Assembly: GCA_032622095.1 (NCBI GenBank)
Contig: CP136061.1
Coordinates: 62,809,127-62,873,126 of the forward strand
DNA from: Siphonodentalium dalli
Taxonomy: Eukaryota; Mollusca; Scaphopoda; Gadilida; Siphonodentaliidae
Length of the DNA: 64,000 nucleotides
Direction of reading: 5' to 3'
Shown: positions 10,601 through 25,600 of the stretch, piece after piece
Position numbering within the stretch: the stretch's first letter is position 1
Layout: the number at the start of each line of letters is the position of its first letter
Made by a program: the position numbers and the translations under genes
Notes under the pieces: generated by a model
What the model was told of the DNA's origin: nothing
Seen by the model: the letters and a program-made list of their open reading frames with translations, nothing else
The model's database searches: none

Positions 10601-13600
10601 AATGCCAAAACTCTGATCACAAATGCCTGGAAAACAATATATAAATATGACAATGACACTGCAGTTCAATTTAGAATGAAGAATAGAAATGAAAGAACTC
10701 ATCCCATATAAGAAAAGTACAGAACAGTCGACATCAGGGTTCATAACTAGCAATAAGATGTAAAAGCTTGTGTATTTTTCACATGGGTATTCAGCACAGT
10801 GGTTTCTTGTCATTAAGAAGTAGAACAAACACAAGAATCGCAACAGAGATGTGGGGTCGAGTTTGGTAGAATGCAAAACATGGGTTTGGATTGAAAATGC
10901 ATTAATAGTAACTGGCTATCATACACAACACTGTTGAGGAAGTCTGGACATTTGCACTTATGTATGTAGGAAGATACATTTGGACACTAAAGTGTTAATC
11001 ATTCAAGTGTAAAAATTAAGGAATGAATATCAACAAACTCAGCTGATATTTGTTCGTTATTGCACCATCGTGATCAGAATTAACGAAAATGAACTAATTA
11101 AGGGCCGTTTTCTAACTCCATCAAGACATTGTTGAGCAAGTCTCATATCCCAAATATCAACCAGTTATCAGATATTTGTTCAAGTTATCGCGTTAAAAAA
11201 ATCTGTAGATCCACGCCAACGAACTGATCTCGCCAAGCAACAGGTCAAGTTTTTTTTAAACCAACAAAAAAATCAAGCAATTTTATCACAAAAATGGCTA
11301 AAATGTCTCTCCAAGCCGAACTGTTTGTAAATATGAACACTAACTGACCTCACAGAGCTATAGGGTCGAGTTTTTGTTTTTAAACTGACAAAAAAACAAC
11401 AAAAAAATCAAGCACACAATGCATTAAAACTAACTGGCTATCAAACATAACACTGTTGAGGAAGTCTGGAAATTTGCTCTTAAATATGTAGGAAGATACA
11501 TTTGGACACTTTTAAAGTGTAAATCATTCAAGTGTAAAAATTAAGGAATGAATATCAACAAACTCAGCTGATATTTGTTCGTTATTGCACCATCGTTATC
11601 AGAATTCACGAAAAGGAACAAATTAAGGTCCATAACTATGACCAAGTAGATGGAACTGGTTTGTTTTCGAACTCCATCAAGATATTGTTGAGCAAGTCTT
11701 ATATCCCAAATATCAACTAAATTAATTGATATTTGTTCAAGTTATTGGGTTAACAACATCTGTAGACACCCACCCGCGACCTGAACTTGCCAAGTTTTTG
11801 TTCCAGTTTTGTTTTTAAACTGACCGAAAGACAGCCAAAAAATCAAGCTATTTTATCCAAACTATTTGTAAATATAAACACGAACTGACCTCGCCAAGCT
11901 ATAGGTCACAAGTCACAAGCTATAGGTCGAGTTTGAAATAGTGTGTCTGTCATTTGCAGAATGAGGTGCCCAGAGTGTGAATTTAGTGATTCTTGCCAGC
12001 ATGGCGGGCTAGCATACATGTCTTTTATCCTCTTCAAATTAGGGGATATAGAAACTCAACAGAAGGGAAAACGTAAATTAAAATAATGTTAAATTGAGGC
12101 TATAGATACTTTCCATAAAATAAGGCCTAAGCAGAATGAGGTCCCCAGAGGGTGAATTTGGTTTTATATTGATTCCAGAGTAGAAAATAACAGATATGAA
12201 TCAAGGACACCTGTACAGAAAAGCTTCTATCAATTAATATCAAGTTTAAATAGACATTAGTGGGACAGTTTTGTGGGCTATTTTTAGAAAAAAATTTGCA
12301 AGAAAACATTTGTTGCATACTAAGAGAGTGCTCTATCTTGTTCTTGTTAGCACCCTCAATCAAGGAAAATGAAATAATTCTGCTCTAGTATTATGTTTTT
12401 CTGTCTGTCATCTGCTTTTTTTCATCTGAACACCCCTCTAAATAAATATGCCATTTCAATGTATACTTTTAAAACTGAATGGGAGAATCCATTCAGTTTA
12501 GAAAGGTTTAAGAGAACTAACAGAACTATGCCTCAATTTTTGCATACCTGGCTTGACTTTATACAGTAATGTCAAAGTGTCATTCGATGTTAGTGCGGTC
12601 ACATGTAAGTTGTTTACTGTTGGCACAACATCGGCTAATGCAGTCAGTTCATGAAAGTGAGTAGCAAATAAGCAAAATGACTTGATTTTTGTAGCGATGT
12701 ACCTGAAATAAAAATAACGAAAGTGTCAATGATATTGTAGCTCAACAAGGAGGGGTGTTTTTTATGCTGAGCATTCAATAGAATGATAAAGAATAAGGAA
12801 GGTCAAAACGTTTAAATAAAGGGATTGCATTGTGTAAATTACATTGTTTTCATTTCAGACATTGGTCCAATAAATGTGGGTAGCAGGGTGTGTTCATGGA
12901 TTTAAATATGAAATCCAAGTTGGCTACTGCTGAGCTGGAACTAACAGAAAAAATGTCTGATTACTGAGAAAAAAATTAATTTTAGAAAAACTTGATACAC
13001 TTGACACAAGTATGACATCGAAAAATGACCTGCTGGAACAAATAGATTGGCACCAAGCTGGATTCGTAAATTATCAGTCCGCGGGGGCCATGATACTATC
13101 CAGGGACCAGCCGACAGGACGACTTGGGAGACATCTTCTCTGTAAAATTATCCATTACTCAAAAACATGGTATTAAAAAGATTAAGGTCGAGACCAATTT
13201 CACTTTGGAATATCTCATACAAATTAGGATTTTCCTGCATTGCCGAAAGGATCAAGGTTATCCTACCAAGTAATATAAATCTTGAACAGACCAGTTTTCT
13301 ACAGGGAAGATATATTGGAGATAACAAACGACTAATTTATCACATAATCTATGAAACAAAGCAAAATTGCTTTGAAAAGACATTCACTCGGGGTCTTGAG
13401 TGAAAAACTCAGAAGATGGATAATTAATTATTATATTAATATAAGTTTGTCGATTCTCCTGGGTCGTCACCTATCACAAACTGTTTGCTTGAAATGATGC
13501 TGTTGACAGGGGGACCCTATATCACCATATATATTTCTCCTATGATCAGAGATTTTAGCTCTAATGATAAGGAACAATAAGAATATAAAAGGTATCACCC

Positions 13601-16600
13601 TTGACAATTCAGAATAAAAATATTCCCAGTAAATGGATGACAACCCTTTACCCTTGTATTGGATAGCAGTGATGATTGTCTCAAATCTTATAAAACTCTC
13701 AACAAATTTTCTAGCCTTTCAGGGCTGCACATAAATCCTGAAAAATGTCAGACATCTTGGATTGGAGTGCGAATCGGATGCAAAAAAAAACACCTTGTCC
13801 TTGACTGAAACTTTTTTACACGACAACAGTTCTGACAACTTTTAGTCTTGGAATTTGGTTCAATACTTCTCTGAATATGATGATGGACAACTATCAACTA
13901 AAAATATTTGAGATTGAAAAATTAATTGAAACATGGAAACACAGGCCTCTTACGCCTCTAGGTAGAATTACAGTAAAAAAGTCCCTTATTTTGCCAAAGT
14001 TGACTCACCTCTTTCTACTACTCCCAAACCCATCGCCAGAGTTCATTGAAAAATTAAATACAATGTTTTATAATTGTGTCAAATTCAAAATGGGACCGAA
14101 TTTCAAGAAATCAATTATGCCAAAATTATAAGCTCTGAGTTCTGAATATGGTGGATGTCAAAAGCTTCAATATGGCTCTACAAATAACATGAATATGCCA
14201 TATCATCTTGAAAGAGCCCAAATTGGCTCCACTCACTTAAAAGCCCATTAATACTGACAAATTCTTCTTAAAATATGACATAGAATATTTGCAAAAATTC
14301 ATGCATAAAATAAGGAACCCTTTTTGGAATTATGTTGTCAATGCATGGTGTAAATTCATGAGAATTAATAAGAAAGACGCTCTCGTACCAGCCATGAATT
14401 TATAGAACAATGTAAACATTAAAGTTGATGGCACAACTATTATATAATACTCTGGCGTAATCATGGAATCTATTTTATCAATGACCTTTAACAACCCGAT
14501 CGCACATTCACAATGAAACATCTCTTCTGGAACCTTACGGAGTTCGCACAAACTTCATCACAATGAATGCTATTAAAATAAAATAAAATCTTTAAAAGTC
14601 AAAATCCACTTCAAATTAGTAGCCCTATCCTACCAAACAATTTAATGCCAATCCAATGTCAATCGAAAGGAGAGCGAGAATTTTAGCAAAAACTAATATC
14701 GAAAGAGTGTGCTTCGTCAACTACTAAATGGAAAAACTAAATTAATAATAAACACTTACAAAACTTGTAAAATTTAAGCAGGATGATCAATGTTGTCGAT
14801 GTAATTCCACAGAAACAATAGTACACAAATTCTTGGAATGTCCGATGGTACAAGACCAAGCCTTGAAATAGGGTGTCTGTCATTTGCAGAATGAGGTCCC
14901 CAGAGGGTGAATTTAGTGATGCTACCCCACATAGCGGGGTAGCATCACCAAATTCACCCTCTGGGGGCCTCATTCTGCTTACACCTCAGCAGAATGAGGT
15001 TCCCAGAGGGTGAATTTGGTGATGCTAGCCCGCTATGCGGGGTAGCATCACTAAATTCACCCTCTGGGGACCTCATTCTGCAAATGACAGACACCCTATT
15101 TCAAGGCTTGTACAAGACTTAGTCATCTGGGCTAAACACCTCTCACTAGACTTTGAGATATCAAAACAATCTATGATTCTTGGCTTGGGAAACCACCTTT
15201 CGAACAGGTTGTCTAACTACATACTTTTGGTTCTAAAACAGTATATTTATCAAACAAAATTCAACCCAGATAAATTATGCATGGCATCATTTATGGCAGA
15301 AGTGAAGTTTCGTTATGAATTTGAAAAATACAACACCAGAATCAGCTTGAATAGCATCCTTATTGAATCTAGATGGCAACCCCATTATTCATATTTTGAA
15401 TCAATAAGAACCCATATTTACTAAAACATAACTAACATGTAGCATTCTTGGAGACACATTCATATACTGCTAAACCAACTATATACAACAATAATTATAA
15501 ACGACAATACTAAATTGTCATAACAGTCTTATATATATTTACAATATTTACATTCAATTTAGGGTTGTGTCCACCCTCTTCTCCCATATCTGAACATTGA
15601 TATCCATGCACAAGTTTATGATGGAGACACTGTAGTGTGAATATTTGTGTGAGTGCTCTTGCGTGAATGACTTATCAACATTGTGTCCGTAGTTCATGTA
15701 TATGTAATGTTTATATACGTATTTATGCAAGACTGTAGATGTGAGATCTAGATGAGGATAGCCTTTTGCTCACTTACAGTAGAACCACCCCAAATGACCT
15801 TTAGAATTGTTTAAAATTGTCAAGTGATTCCGCAGTCTGCTTTCCATAAAATATCGTTCATGACAGTCAAATATTTTTTTTACAGAAATAGGAAACAGTG
15901 TATAGTTACATTCCGTTCGATCTACTTTCTCCTGAAAAATATCCTTGCTCCATCCGCAACTCATTCGATAAAAGATTCTCAATTAAGATTTGCGTTCAGT
16001 TCTGTCTATATATCTACCTCCCCCCCCCCCCCCCCCCCCCCCCATCACTTTGAAAAAATAAATTCCCTGAGAAATATACTATTTTGTTTATCAGGCCTTA
16101 TATAATATTTTGTGTTACTGGTGCCAAACATTCATTCAAACACAAATGTTACTGTGGGAACTTACTCTGATATAGCCCAAGCGAGTCCGAATCCATCATA
16201 GGTCGACGTCCCTCGACCTAATTCATCAATTATTATCAATGAGTTCTCTGTTGCTGACTGAAATTATACAATTCAGAATCAAACTCATTCATTACACAAT
16301 CAGTTTTCGCATATTATTCAATCTACAGTAGGAAGATGAACTCAGCAAGAAGAATTGGTGATTGATTTTATTTGATGACCAGTATACATGTAGAAAATTA
16401 TAGAGAAAACAAGAATTTAACTATTTCATGACGGGAGCTCTGTTGGTGCAGCATGAAAGATACTGTGCCAGTGCATTCTCATATATATCCTCTCATATAT
16501 AAGAGAAGCACTGACTAGCAAGGTCAATATTGTCAGGCCAATGTATTCTCTTATATATGCAAGGCTCTCTATGGGAGACTCGGATATATAAGAGAATGCA

Positions 16601-19600
16601 TTGGCACAGGGTATTCACAAAATTTCAAGAAGCTCCAGTCATGGAAGGTTAACAACAGATTATACGATGACAGTTTTGAATATGATATGAGGTGATATGA
16701 GGCTACAAAATGTCTGAGTAGATATAATTTGATGTGAGGCTACAAAATGTCAGAGTATAAATAATTTGTATCTGATGAAGATCAAGATTAATTCTACATG
16801 TACAGACTAGCCATCGGGGATTTTTGTATCAACCCATATTTCCTTGATCATTTTTCAAATTTATTGATTATAATAATGTGATACATTGATGGAAGGAGCT
16901 CTTATAGCTCTTTCCATCAATGTATCACATTATTATAATCAATAAATTTGAAAAATGATCAAGGAAATATGGGTTGATACAAAAATCGGACTTGGCACTG
17001 AAAGGGTTAAGCAGAATGAGGTCCTAAGCAGGACCTTATTCTGCAAATGACAGGCACACTAAACTCAGGCTTGCTGGCCACGAGAAAAAGGGATACTGGG
17101 ATTGAAAATTCTCTCTAATTACAGGATACAATGTAACCCTTTCGTGATAGGAGCTAAGATGGTGCAGCATTAAAAATCCTGTGCTAGTGCATTCTCTTAT
17201 ATATGCAAGTCTCCCATAGGGAGCCTCACATATATGAGATAATGCACTCGCTTCCAATGTATCGAATCTCAAATCGAATCTTTTTCAAACACTTCAGTAG
17301 ATTCACGGTACTGATCAGTGGGAGGTACATGTATGAGCAAAAATGGGGGCAAATATCAGATGATTTTATAACATCAGTGAAATAACTCAGATTACGAAGG
17401 GGGTTCATTAAACTTAATTTATATGACATGATATGAACAATATTTATCACAGTTTAAAACAGTTTAATATTTGAGAATGGCACATCGTTTCATATTTTGT
17501 GACACTGCCACTATGCATGATTGAAGTTCGTGAAAAGTAAACAGCTTGGATTATGGAACTTTGGAGTCATTGGAGTCTGATTCGAGCCAATGCAAATGCA
17601 AAACTCTTCTGCGCACGTACGCTTCACCCTGTCGCGCACAGCAGGCACGCGCGATATCAATATTGCGCATCGTGACTTGGGAATGGAGCATACACCAAGG
17701 AGACTACAGGAACTATAGTATCCCAACTTGGGCCTGTCCGTCGGAAAGATGAACGGACAACAATATTCTATTTCCCGGATAACATATATGCTGTTTAAAG
17801 ATGTTGGTCGGATTTGGAGATGACATAATGGAGCCCAAAATGTTTAATTAATATATCTATATCGTTTTAAATTTTAAATTAAAAAATATATATATTATTT
17901 GATTGAGCTTTTTTTTTCTTCGTGGCATTGCTGGTTGTAACCAGGACTGGGAGGCCAATATATATATGAGCAGTGAGCTATTGGGCAACCTACCCTGTAC
18001 ACATTGGACGACGGAGGTCCCAGATGTTCGCGGAAGACGACTCAGGTTCAGTATTGGGGACATAATGATTTTTTTTTATAGATAATGCAGTCTATTCCCG
18101 GTGATAAAGGACTTGTATATAACGATTCGAAATATCCCCAATCACCCGACCACTTTCGAATCGAATCGGAACGTAAGATTCGAAATCTAATCGAATCTTC
18201 GTGGGGCCCTAATTGTTAGGCCAATGTACTCTCTTATATATGTGAGAATTATGGTGTGGATAAACTAGAATTTGGGTAACATGTTTGGGCAGTGATTATG
18301 GATATTGGTGAAGTAGGTGTGTTCTGCATTTATTTGGTTTATAAAATCTTCATGTACAGACTAGCCATCAGGGTCGACACAAGAAATCACTATGAAACTC
18401 AACAGAAGGGAAAAAGTAACTAAAAACAATGTTAATTTGAGACTATAGATATTTTCCAGAAGATGAGGCCTCAGCAGAATGAGGTCCCCAGAGGGTGAAT
18501 TTGGTGATATTAGACTGTGTGGGATAGCGTCACTAAATTCACCCTCTGGGGACCTAATTCTGCAAATGTCAGACACACTAAATTCAGGCGTGATACAATG
18601 TTAAAATCATTTGATATGTAAAAACTTATGTGGTCCGGATTGGAAGAATTATGTTCTGGTGAAACTATAATTTGGGTTACAAGTTGGGGCAGTGATTATG
18701 AATATTGGTGAAGTAGGTGGGTTCTGCATTTATTGGGTCGCTTTATTGTGTGGGATGGCGAGCACCAGCTTTGATGTCCCGACAATCTCTCAACATATAT
18801 ACATTAGACATTATAATAAAAATGCAATAGGTGTGAACCTAGATTTTCACTTTTATTTTTATGGACAACGTGAACCTATTTTTGGATGTAATATAAGAAC
18901 TCCTTATAATTCAAGTATCAAATTTAAATTTGAAATAAAATTGTGTAATTCATAGCGAATGATAAATCCCTGACTTAAATGGTAATGATAACAAGAGGTT
19001 GCTAAATTGAAACATGGGCAGGATGTAGGCCGAGTTTTGTCTAAACCAAAGAGAATAATTCTGAGGGAAAATTCTTCAGTGAAAGCCCTTGTGATGGTGA
19101 ATGTCAGGTGTTGATGACTTTTGGTTAGTCATAGATCGAGTTAACAATATGATGACGGGAGCTCCGCTGGTGCAGCATTAAAGATCATGTGCCAGTGCAT
19201 TATCTTATATATGCAAGTCTCCCATAGGCAGCCTCGCATATATAAGAAAATGCACTGGCTTACAAGGTCAAGGTGAATATTCTAAGGCAAATGCATTCTC
19301 GTATGGAACCCACATACATGTATATAAGAGAATCCATTGGCACATGGTTTTCACAAAATGTCAGGAATCTCCAGTCATGGAATGGTTACTAGTAAGTGAT
19401 TTAATTCTATCTGGAGAATATTGAATGTTTTGACTTGTTTGAAGAGTCATTATCAGGGTCTATCGGGTGAGCTGAAATCCATAAGCTTTTAAATCTAACT
19501 TCTTTAATTTTGGACCAATATGGCCGGCTCTGTCTCTAAAAGGGTTCATAGAGCATTGGCATTTTCTATATATTTACCCTCAGAATAGAAGCTGTTTCCA

Positions 19601-22600
19601 GCATTTCAGCCATGAATGTTGAAACACCCTTTAACTGGCAGTCCCCTGCACCAACTCGAGCCATGATGCTGTCGACAATTGTGATTTCTGCTTCAGTGCA
19701 TGGCACGAAACATCCAAGTTGGGCCATCAGTACAATAACACCAACCTACAAAATGGTCAACAATGAAATCAACCTATGAAGCAGCTTTGATGGGCCTTCA
19801 GTAAAATATTACTGGCATATATGTAACAGCCAAGCTAACTCACAATAAAAAAAATCAACCAACTAATATTAGGCTTGATTATATAGCGCTGAATATATAT
19901 TTGAATATTTATCACAATACCAAGGTAAGGCACTGTCAACGTGACCGTGCCAAGCAAAAACAAAAATTAAATAGAGTCAACAAAAAATACCAACATACAA
20001 AGTGGATATAGTGGCTGATTATCTTAACATGTAATGTAAGGTTATAAAAGCTAGAAGTCAGGTCATGCAAATTAAAATTCCTGCTTCACAGGCTCACATG
20101 CAGGTCCCGAAACACAGCACGTGCAACCTTTTTATTCGCGTTCAAACTGTCAGAAAAATTCTGAATCCGTATGAAATAACTGTGGTACGTTTCTTTTTAT
20201 ACAATGAGACTGAACAGACCCATTTTCTGATTCATTTTAACTGTTATTGGTAACTATGATGTATTTTTATGAAAAATTGTATCGGTCATAATGGCCACGG
20301 GCAACTGACGTTAGTTTTATTATTAAACCCAGAGATAGCCGATGCAGAGGTGGAAGCTTCGTTGGTGTTGGAAGAAATGTAATGTGTTTCAATCAATGAC
20401 TGGTGTGAGTACTAAAAGTTAACTTACGGATCTGATATATGTGGATTTTCCTCCCATGTTTGGACCAGTTATTATGTGGAACATTTCTTTGTCTATGGGA
20501 AAAAAACATGGAAATTAAGGTCTGATTATAAAGCAATCAGGAATGTAGATATAGTAAGGTTCTAAAAGTCAGTAGAACCAGTGGTGGGCCAATGTCCATA
20601 TGGTCATTGTGCAATGAAAAAATATAATGGGATGTTGTGAATTCAATAACTGATCCCAGATGGTGGATATATTTATCAAACTCTCCAGGAACATTCAACT
20701 ATTTCTTTACTACTCATTGACGAGTAGTAGCTCTACTCATTGACGAGTAGTAGCTCTACTCATTGACGAGTAGTAGCTACAGGCCATTTGTTGAACTTAT
20801 TACCTGAACATTTCCCACCAACAATAAATAATAATACTAATTAGTTGTATATAGCGCTTAATCCACAAACAAGAGGCCGATCGTAGAGGCCGATCACGAT
20901 TGGCAGATGTTTAACCCATACTTTGGTGACAGTGATTAGCTATCTTCAGCTTGGACACTAAAATCCATAACATTCAATGTTAATCTTGTTTTTTTAAAAG
21001 GGCCATAACTCCATTAAAAAAAATCAGATCAAACCCATATTCGAACTTGATCTGTATTTTGGGCTGAGAAGTGCATATACAATTTAGATCCGATCGAATA
21101 AAAATGTTTGAGTTATCGCACCATGTCCGGACATCGACACTATGTGTACCATACTATGGTATGGGTACACATAAAAAGTGTCGAAGACGTTCTAGATGTA
21201 TTATTACCCCCAGCGATAGGGCACAGTGACACCAATTTATTTCGACCATCCTCCACTCTTTTTAACACAAGAGTGGTGCGAAGCAGTCACAGTGCGAGCG
21301 ACCTTGCTCAAGGGTCACAACTACGCGTGAGATCTGAACAGGGTATGATCCGACAATTGCAAAGCGCTTAATTTTATCAAGCCATAGTTGTGTGAACTCA
21401 GTAGTCCACTTGTGAGCTGCGAACTCATCTCGATGTATTGATGCGAAGACAAGTCGAACACGCTGACCACTAGACCACGGAGCTCCAATGAATCCTTTTG
21501 CACATGAGGTTAAAATAGTGAAAGTTCCATATTAGATAAATAACTATCATTTGATGACAATCAAGGTGGATTTCAAAGAAAACATTTAGGTGCATCCCAA
21601 CATAATCTGGATAGTGACAACTGTTTTACTTCATTACTGTTATTAATTAGAGTAAGTTAACCCTTTCTGCACTGGAGTTTCCCTGTGCAGATGCATTCTC
21701 TTATAGGATCGCATATATAAGAAAATACATTGGCCAAACCATATTTACCTTTACTTTTTAGCCAGTGCATTCTTTTTTAGATAGGCGAGGCTCCTTATGG
21801 GGGACTCACATATATAAGAGAATGCACTGCAACAGGATCTTTAATGCTGTACCAGCACAGCTCCCGTCATGAAAGGGATAAAGTAAAGTTCAGATTTCAT
21901 TGCCAGTAGAGCATGTCTTTGAGAGTTAAATATAAACCAAATTAGCCAAACATTAATTTCTCTCTTTAAAACATAGGATATAGAATATCCTAGCCCAATT
22001 TCAACTGTAGAACATGAGGCTTTACTACCTTACCTTTTTCAAAGTGTATACTATTCGGAATGAATGAGACATCATCCTGCATCTCAAGACATGGATGCCT
22101 AGCTTCCTTCAGATCTATATACCCAGCTCCTGTTTAAAACAAATATTTATATCAGATTTATGGAGGCATGGACTCAGTATGAGTGTTCATGGCTTCAAAT
22201 GTGCTTTCTTACAATCCGGATCCGATGACAATAGGTCAATAAATATGCTAAATACTTGTATTCGGATTTTATATATGCAGAAAGACTAGAACAATAGGTG
22301 CAAAATATTCTTTACTAAAGAGTGTTCACAGTAAATATATTCCTGATATATATACAATTAAGAGCATTTGTCACACTTATATGCTGAAAATTGAAAACAG
22401 CTGATAACTTCATGAGATTTGTTTAGAGTATAAAAGTCTATATATAAAGGTATTTCTTGTATTTGACAACCTATGTTTTCCCTATTACAAAAATACATGT
22501 CAGTACTATAAGACTACATACGTTTAAGCTTATCTTATTGAAATGACCATGTATCAATCGGAATAGGACATTGAGATGTCCCTCAACTCAGATCAAGCTT

Positions 22601-25600
22601 GAAATCCGGTCCCAATTTTATTCATGTCGGGGTTCGAACGCCAGCCAACTTCATCTAGTCCAAGCTGCGACAATCTTACCACGACCTAACCTCCTTGGCT
22701 AGGGATACATCATTAAAACGGAAGCCATTTCATCGAGAGTTGGGAAGCGTATCAGTCTGAACATGGGTTAGAATATTGAAACACAATGGATCTACCATTA
22801 TATTGGAACAGTACAATGAACTTCCTCCGAAACTATAATAGGAGTATATATATATATATATATATATAAAAGTATATAGAAGTGCATTCCATAATTCCTT
22901 TTCAACTGCATACAGTTTTTATTTCAATTGATATAACTTCAAACCATAATTTATAAGTAATTAATAAATTAATAAATAATACAGATTTACAACAGATATA
23001 AAACCGTGGCAATAGCTTATCCTGATTCTGTCAAGTTGAGATTACAAGTATCACACTTACCTTTTTCCCTGAGTTTTGGTCTAACAAACTGTATAGGAGC
23101 CCCAGCAGACACATGTGCAAAACTAACTAGTACGTCCAAGTGTGCCAAGATGTCATTTAATATGAGCATTGGATCAACGTAACCCACTGTAAGAGAAATT
23201 AATACTAACTAGTACATCCAAGTGTGTCAAGACAAGATATCATTTAATATGGGCATAAGCTCAATGTAACCCGCTGTAAGAGAAATTAAAACTAACTATT
23301 ACATCCAAGTGTGTCAAGACAAGATATCATTTAATATGGGCATTGGATCAACGTAACCCACTGTAAGAGAAATTAATACTAACTAGTACATCCAAGTGTG
23401 TCAAGACAAGATATCATTTAATATGGGCATAAGCTCAATGTAACCCGCTGTAAGAGAAATTAAAACTAACTATTACGTATCCAAGTGTGTCAAGACAAGA
23501 TATCATTTAATATGGGCATAAGCTCAATGTAACCAGATGTAAGAGGAATCAATGCATTCCAGTAATTCATTAACCCTTTCCTAACGGGAGCTGTGCTGGT
23601 GCAGCATTAAAGATCATGTGCCAGTGCATTTCTTATATATGCAAGTCTCCCATAGGGAGCCTCGCATATATAAGAGAATGCACTGGCTTGCAAGGTCAAA
23701 GTAAATATTGTTAGACCAATGTATTCTGTTATATATGCGAGAATCCATATGGGAGACTCGCATATATAAGAGAATGCATTTTAGCACATGGTTTTCGTAA
23801 AATTTCAGGAAGCTCCAGTCAAGGAAGCAATAAACATCGTGAAAGCTTATAAATAAGCCTTTAGAAACAGAGGTGAAGAAAAATGTTGGATATTCAGATC
23901 GACAGACCATCCATTCAGGACAACCCCTATTCAAGTCTCTGACATAATTATCTGACTTTTTTTTATTTTTATATGTTCATTCTTGTGCCATGGTATGTGT
24001 CCAAGTTGGATGGTTGGAATATGATCCCAAAACCCTACAAATGACCATAAAATGACAATTAGGTTGACAGATTTATCATGATATGCATATTCTCAAGTTA
24101 GAATATATGAATTCAAATAAAACACTTTTTGTTGCTCATTGTATTCGTCTTTAACCCCCATACCCAAGACAATCCACTTGTTTCGCCTGACATAAGTGAA
24201 TATGAAAAGAGAATATTTATCAAAAAGTTCTGCATATCGCTCTTCCAGAAATTTAACTGTTATGATTATGCAGTTCAAGTTTGAATACAGTTGGTGATCT
24301 AATACCTTAGAGTTCAATTAAATTCAGTTTAATTAAACTGATGGGGAGACACTGGGTGGGGAAGCGTGTCTGCATTCAACATGAAACAGGGTTAGCAAAT
24401 ATATTGTATAAAGTGTACTTAATTCAAAATGTATGGGATGGCATCATTTTTGACTAACCTGCAATGGATATGATTTCAAACACGACACTTTTTTGTTGTT
24501 CGTTGTATTCATCTTTAGTCTGGAGATATTCCTCATTGAGTTTTCTGACAGCATTGTTATGGAACCTCACGCCGTCTTTCTTTGTATCAATAGTCCTGTA
24601 ATTACTGTTGTTTCTCAAAGTTTTTTCTTCCTGCCAATGAAAGATATAGGATTAAAAATATACTAAACATAACAGACTAGACACATACCTGAGTAGGGGT
24701 TACAAAAAAATAAATTGGCAGACAAATTGATTATGCATATAATACAAGTTTAACCCTTTATATACTGAAGCATCATTGATGAGTAGTTATCCCATAGGAA
24801 ATGTTCAGATACAAACGACCATAACTTTGTTGAACTTATAATCTAAACATTTCCCAATAAATATGACTCCTTCTGTACTTTTATTTATCTGTATCTGCTT
24901 TTATCACCTTAATACCCCTAGAAAAGAATAATAGACCATTCCGATGTACACTTTTCAACTGACTGGGAGAATCCATTCAGAATAGAATCACTACCACTTC
25001 AACTGCAAGGATTTCATCATAGAGGTTAAGATACTGAATAAACATACACAGATTCAGATCAATCTACTTAGTAGTTCTCCCATCAGTTTAATTAAACTGA
25101 AGTTAATTGGATACTAAGGTACAGATTGCAACTATATTCAAACATGAACTCCGTCATCATGATATATCAATGTCCTGAATTTGTCTATGTTTCTAATTTC
25201 TTTAAATTCTGTTGAAATTATTCGTTATCATCCACACAACCCAAAAACTGCTTATTTTTAATAATAGGTAAAAAAAAGAACAGGTTAATGACTCAAGTAA
25301 AATCAGTTAAGCTATACTTTTGTCAAATATTAATCAAGTTATTATGCCGACAAATTTCATTTGTACAAAGCACCCTGAAAATGTCATTTTGGGTGACAAT
25401 AAACCTGTCCAAGATAGTCGAGATGAACTGAAATTTGACTTGACATTCGTCTTCATATCAACAAAGTAATAACATAATACTATCATTTTTCAAAGACTTA
25501 ACCCTTTTATGATAGGAGCTGAGCTGGTGCAGCATTAAATATCCTGTGCCAATGCATTCTCTTATATATGCGAGTAGGGAGCCTCGGATATATAAGAGAA

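Noticed and set aside
22557-22712. Functional tRNA gene
   Set aside because: A and B boxes are present but the arms do not form a cloverleaf and no terminator or acceptor stem is seen. A tRNA-derived SINE explains it better.
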